Shown here one piece after another: positions 41,951-44,227 of a stretch of DNA of 44,227 nt; position 1 is the stretch's first letter, and each line of letters opens with the position of its first letter. Below the pieces are notes generated by a model. The model saw only the letters and a list, made by a program, of their open reading frames with translations. It was not told the origin of the DNA and ran no database searches. The position numbers were made by a program, and so were the translations under genes. Source of the stretch: Actinomycetota bacterium (lineage in GTDB: Bacteria; Actinomycetota; Acidimicrobiia; Acidimicrobiales; Ilumatobacteraceae); NCBI GenBank assembly GCA_026393475.1, contig JAPLAA010000090.1, positions 1 to 44,227 on the forward strand, given 5' to 3'.

Positions 41951-42597
41951 GTTCGGGCGCTGGCGCGCCTCGGCTCGCCGTCCTCGACTACGGCATCGGC
42001 AACCTGCGCTCGGCGCAGAAGGCGCTCGAGCACTGCGGTGCCGACGCGGTGCTCACGGCCGATCACGAGGTGATCGCCGCAGCCGACGCCGTCGTGCTGC
42101 CCGGTGTGGGCGCCTTCGGTGCGTGCATGGACGCGCTGCGCGCCGCCGGCCTGGAGCAGGAGGTGCACCGCGCCGTGGCGTCGGGGCGACCGTTCCTCGG
42201 CATCTGTGTCGGGATGCAGATGCTGTTCGACGGCAGCGAGGAGGACCCGCACGCGCGGGGCCTCGGGGTCATCGGTGGCACGGTCCGCTGGTTGAGCGCC
42301 GAGCTGCCGCGGCCGCAGATGCAGTGGAACCAGCTCACCGTGTCGCCCCAGCACGCCGACGACCCGATGTTCGCCGGGCTCGGCGAGTCGCCGTGGGTGT
42401 ACTTCGTGCACTCGCTGCACGGCGTGCCGACCGATCCGGAGGCGGTGGCCGCGACGTGCGAGTACGGCGGCACCGTCAACGCGGCGTTCCGACGCGACAA
42501 CGTGTTCGCCACCCAGTTCCACCCGGAGAAGTCGGGCGAGTCGGGGCTCGCGCTGCTCACCAACTTCGTCCGTCTCGCTCAGTCGGTGCGGGCATGA
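41947..42597 (+). CDS. hisH: Imidazole glycerol phosphate synthase glutaminase subunit
   Basis: A 216-residue class-I glutamine amidotransferase that passes ammonia to HisF. The nucleophile elbow is LGICVGMQMLF with the catalytic Cys; the His and Glu of the triad are in QFHPEKSGESG. LDYGIGNLRSAQKAL and VLPGVGAFG are typical. The GTG at 41947 overlaps the hisB stop. The HisF partner is encoded two genes on. Confidence 0.94.
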   Translation: MSSGAGAPRLAVLDYGIGNLRSAQKALEHCGADAVLTADHEVIAAADAVVLPGVGAFGACMDALRAAGLEQEVHRAVASGRPFLGICVGMQMLFDGSEEDPHARGLGVIGGTVRWLSAELPRPQMQWNQLTVSPQHADDPMFAGLGESPWVYFVHSLHGVPTDPEAVAATCEYGGTVNAAFRRDNVFATQFHPEKSGESGLALLTNFVRLAQSVRA

Positions 42598-43349
42598 CCG
42601 CCGAGCTGTACCCGGCCATCGACCTGCGCGGCGGTCGCGTCGTGCGGTTGCTGCAGGGCGACTACGACCAGGAGACCCAGTACGGCGACGATCCCGTCGC
42701 CGTGGCGACCTCCTTCGCCGACCAGGGCGCCACGTGGATCCACGTGGTCGACCTCGACGCGGCACGTTCCGGCTCGCCCGAGAACCGTCACGTGGTGGCC
42801 GCCATCGCCCGCGCCGTCCACGGTCGTGCGCAGGTGCAGACCGGCGGCGGCGTGCGTGCCGTCGCCGACGCCGAGGTGCTCGCCGACGCAGGCGTCGCCC
42901 GGGTGGTCATGGGCTCGGCCGCCGTGCGCGACCCGCAGCTCGTGGCCGACGCGTCCGCGATCGTCGCCGTGGCGGTCGGACTCGACCACCGCGCCGGAGA
43001 GCTCGCGGTGCACGGCTGGACCGAGGGGAGCGGCGTGCAGTTGTTCGACGCACTCGGCTGGTTCCCCACGGCTGCGGCGTTCGTCATCACCGACATCGGC
43101 CGTGACGGCATGCTCCAGGGCCCCGACGTCGAGGGCCTCAGCGCCGCGGCGCGTGCGACCCGCATCCCGGTGATCGCGAGCGGCGGCGTGGCCACGCTCG
43201 CCGATGTGGTCGAACTCGGCCGGGTGCCCGGCATCGCCGGGGTCATCACGGGCAAGGCGTTGTACGAAGGTCGGTTCACGGTCGCCGATGGTGTGTCGGC
43301 GTTGCGCAGTCTCGGTTCGGACCTCGATTCGGATGGGGGTGTGCGATGA
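42594..43349 (+). CDS. hisA: Phosphoribosyl isomerase (HisA or bifunctional PriA)
   Basis: A 251-residue TIM-barrel isomerase that converts ProFAR to PRFAR. Seen: [20 protein letters not shown], the catalytic Asp in both PAIDL and [12 protein letters not shown], and phosphate sites TGGGVR and ASGGVA. In many actinobacteria one enzyme (PriA) also serves tryptophan synthesis as TrpF; sequence here does not settle that, and trpF is not in the window. It overlaps hisH and hisF by 4 bp. Confidence 0.92.
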   Translation: MTAELYPAIDLRGGRVVRLLQGDYDQETQYGDDPVAVATSFADQGATWIHVVDLDAARSGSPENRHVVAAIARAVHGRAQVQTGGGVRAVADAEVLADAGVARVVMGSAAVRDPQLVADASAIVAVAVGLDHRAGELAVHGWTEGSGVQLFDALGWFPTAAAFVITDIGRDGMLQGPDVEGLSAAARATRIPVIASGGVATLADVVELGRVPGIAGVITGKALYEGRFTVADGVSALRSLGSDLDSDGGVR

Positions 43350-44125
43350 GGGTGTCGCGTGTGATCCCGTGTCTCGACGTCACCGACGGCCGGGTCGTCA
43401 AGGGCGTCAACTTCGTCGATCTCCGCGATGCGGGCGACCCGGTGGAGATGGCGGAGTTCTACGACCGTGAGGGCGCGGACGAGCTCGTCTTCCTCGACAT
43501 CACCGCGTCGAGCGACGGCCGTCGGACGATGATCGACGTCGTGTCGCGCACCGCCGAGGAGGTGTTCATCCCGTTCACCGTCGGGGGTGGCATCCGGTCG
43601 GTCGACGACGCCAGGTCGATGCTGCGCGCCGGTGCCGACAAGGTGAGCGTCAACACCGCAGCGGTGCAGCGGCCCGAGCTCATCCGCGAGATCGCCGCCG
43701 AGTTCGGTGCGCAGTGCGTCGTGTGCGCGATCGACGCCAAGCGCCGTGCCGACGGCTCGGGGTTCGAGGTCTACCTGCACGGCGGCCGCACACCGACGGG
43801 CATCGACGCGATCGCCTGGGCGGTGCAGGCCACGACGCTCGGTGCCGGCGAGATCCTGCTCACCTCGATGGACCGTGACGGCACCCGCGAAGGGTTCGAC
43901 CTGCAGCTCACCCGTGCGGTCACCGACGCCGTCGGTGTGCCGGTGATCGCGAGCGGGGGCGTCGGCACGCTCGACCATCTCGCCGAGGGCGTGCTGCAGG
44001 GCGGCGTCACCGGGGTGCTCGCCGCCAGCATCTTCCACTTCGGCGAGCACCGCATCGCCGACGCGAAGGCGGCGATGACGGCTGCCGGTGTCACCGTGCG
44101 GCCGGTGCCCGCGTCGCATCGATGA
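43346..44125 (+). CDS. hisF: Imidazole glycerol phosphate synthase cyclase subunit
   Basis: A 259-residue TIM-barrel cyclase that uses ammonia from HisH to form imidazole glycerol phosphate and AICAR. The catalytic Asp residues lie in [15 protein letters not shown] and CAIDAKR; phosphate sites are VGGGIRS and [22 protein letters not shown] is typical. It overlaps hisA and the next gene by 4 bp. Confidence 0.95.
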   Translation: MRVSRVIPCLDVTDGRVVKGVNFVDLRDAGDPVEMAEFYDREGADELVFLDITASSDGRRTMIDVVSRTAEEVFIPFTVGGGIRSVDDARSMLRAGADKVSVNTAAVQRPELIREIAAEFGAQCVVCAIDAKRRADGSGFEVYLHGGRTPTGIDAIAWAVQATTLGAGEILLTSMDRDGTREGFDLQLTRAVTDAVGVPVIASGGVGTLDHLAEGVLQGGVTGVLAASIFHFGEHRIADAKAAMTAAGVTVRPVPASHR

Positions 44126-44227
44126 CCGGCGTCGTCGTGCCGTGGCTGTTGCGCGAGCCGTTCACCGTCGTCGACGGTGGGCTGTCGACCTCGCTCGAGG
44201 AGCTCGGGCACCATCCTGACGGCGCCC
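44122..44227 (+). CDS. Homocysteine S-methyltransferase family protein (5' part)
   Basis: Only the first 35 codons are in the window. [16 protein letters not shown] matches the N-terminal 'DGG-x-x-T-x-LE' segment of the pterin-independent homocysteine methyltransferases (MmuM/Mht), which make methionine from homocysteine and S-methylmethionine or SAM. The ATG overlaps the hisF stop, so it appears to be co-transcribed with the his genes. The zinc-binding Cys residues lie beyond the window. Confidence 0.7.
   Translation, partial: MTGVVVPWLLREPFTVVDGGLSTSLEELGHHPDGA

Overview
The window is about 44 kb of gene-dense, high-GC DNA from an actinobacterium. Three lines of evidence support this. There are three luciferase-like (LLM class) oxidoreductases of the type that usually need coenzyme F420. 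There is a mycothiol synthase (MshD), and mycothiol is the actinobacterial thiol. There is a furA-katG pair of mycobacterial layout. The gene mixture (isolated murF, DUF3499, DUF4190 with a septum-formation-like tail, APH plus DUF6285) fits a deep-branching, free-living member such as Acidimicrobiia; that placement is inferred. No phage, insertion sequence, CRISPR array, toxin-antitoxin pair or resistance island was seen, so this looks like ordinary chromosome.

Layout. 0-6.2 kb: murF, an LLM oxidoreductase, a PAS-PAS-GGDEF-EAL c-di-GMP protein, an MFS exporter with a perfect palindrome against its start codon, and a small zinc-ribbon protein. 6.2-12.6 kb: a second LLM oxidoreductase, a GNAT, a beta-lactamase-fold esterase, a P450, and alanine dehydrogenase divergent from an AldR-like Lrp/AsnC regulator. 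A 54-bp direct repeat carrying hairpins separates that regulator from a second, convergent AsnC regulator. 12.6-18.7 kb: a polyamine-type ABC importer (ATPase, Tat lipoprotein binding protein, one fused permease) followed by a flavin amine oxidase, with a large inverted repeat between it and the second AsnC gene. 18.7-22.6 kb: furA, katG and a third LLM oxidoreductase. 22.6-28 kb: a D-2-hydroxyacid dehydrogenase, DUF2087, a membrane J-domain protein, a DUF4190 protein, an APH kinase, tRNA-Val(CAC) and a CDF metal exporter. 28-35 kb: an HDOD/diguanylate cyclase pair, a DUF3499 protein with an acidic repeat tail, SRPBCC, an ABC ATPase, an M23 peptidase and APH plus DUF6285. 35-39.7 kb: overlapping mshD-pepF-rlmN, and nth on the other strand. 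39.7-40.2 kb: a candidate small RNA and a 67-residue protein. 40.3 kb to the end: hisC-hisB-hisH-hisA-hisF and the start of a homocysteine methyltransferase gene, all overlapping by 4 bp.

Two observations stand out. At 39771-39904 a sigma70-like promoter (TTGCGT, 17 bp, TACAAT) precedes about 98 nt that fold into two hairpins and a C(UUCG)G-capped intrinsic terminator; no gene explains it, so it is the best candidate for an undescribed element. Second, fourteen first-of-transcript genes carry a TASSST hexamer (TACCGT, TACGGT, TAGCGT or TAGCCT) ending 6-9 nt before the start codon, most with no visible ribosome binding site. This pattern suggests widespread leaderless mRNAs and settles many start codons.
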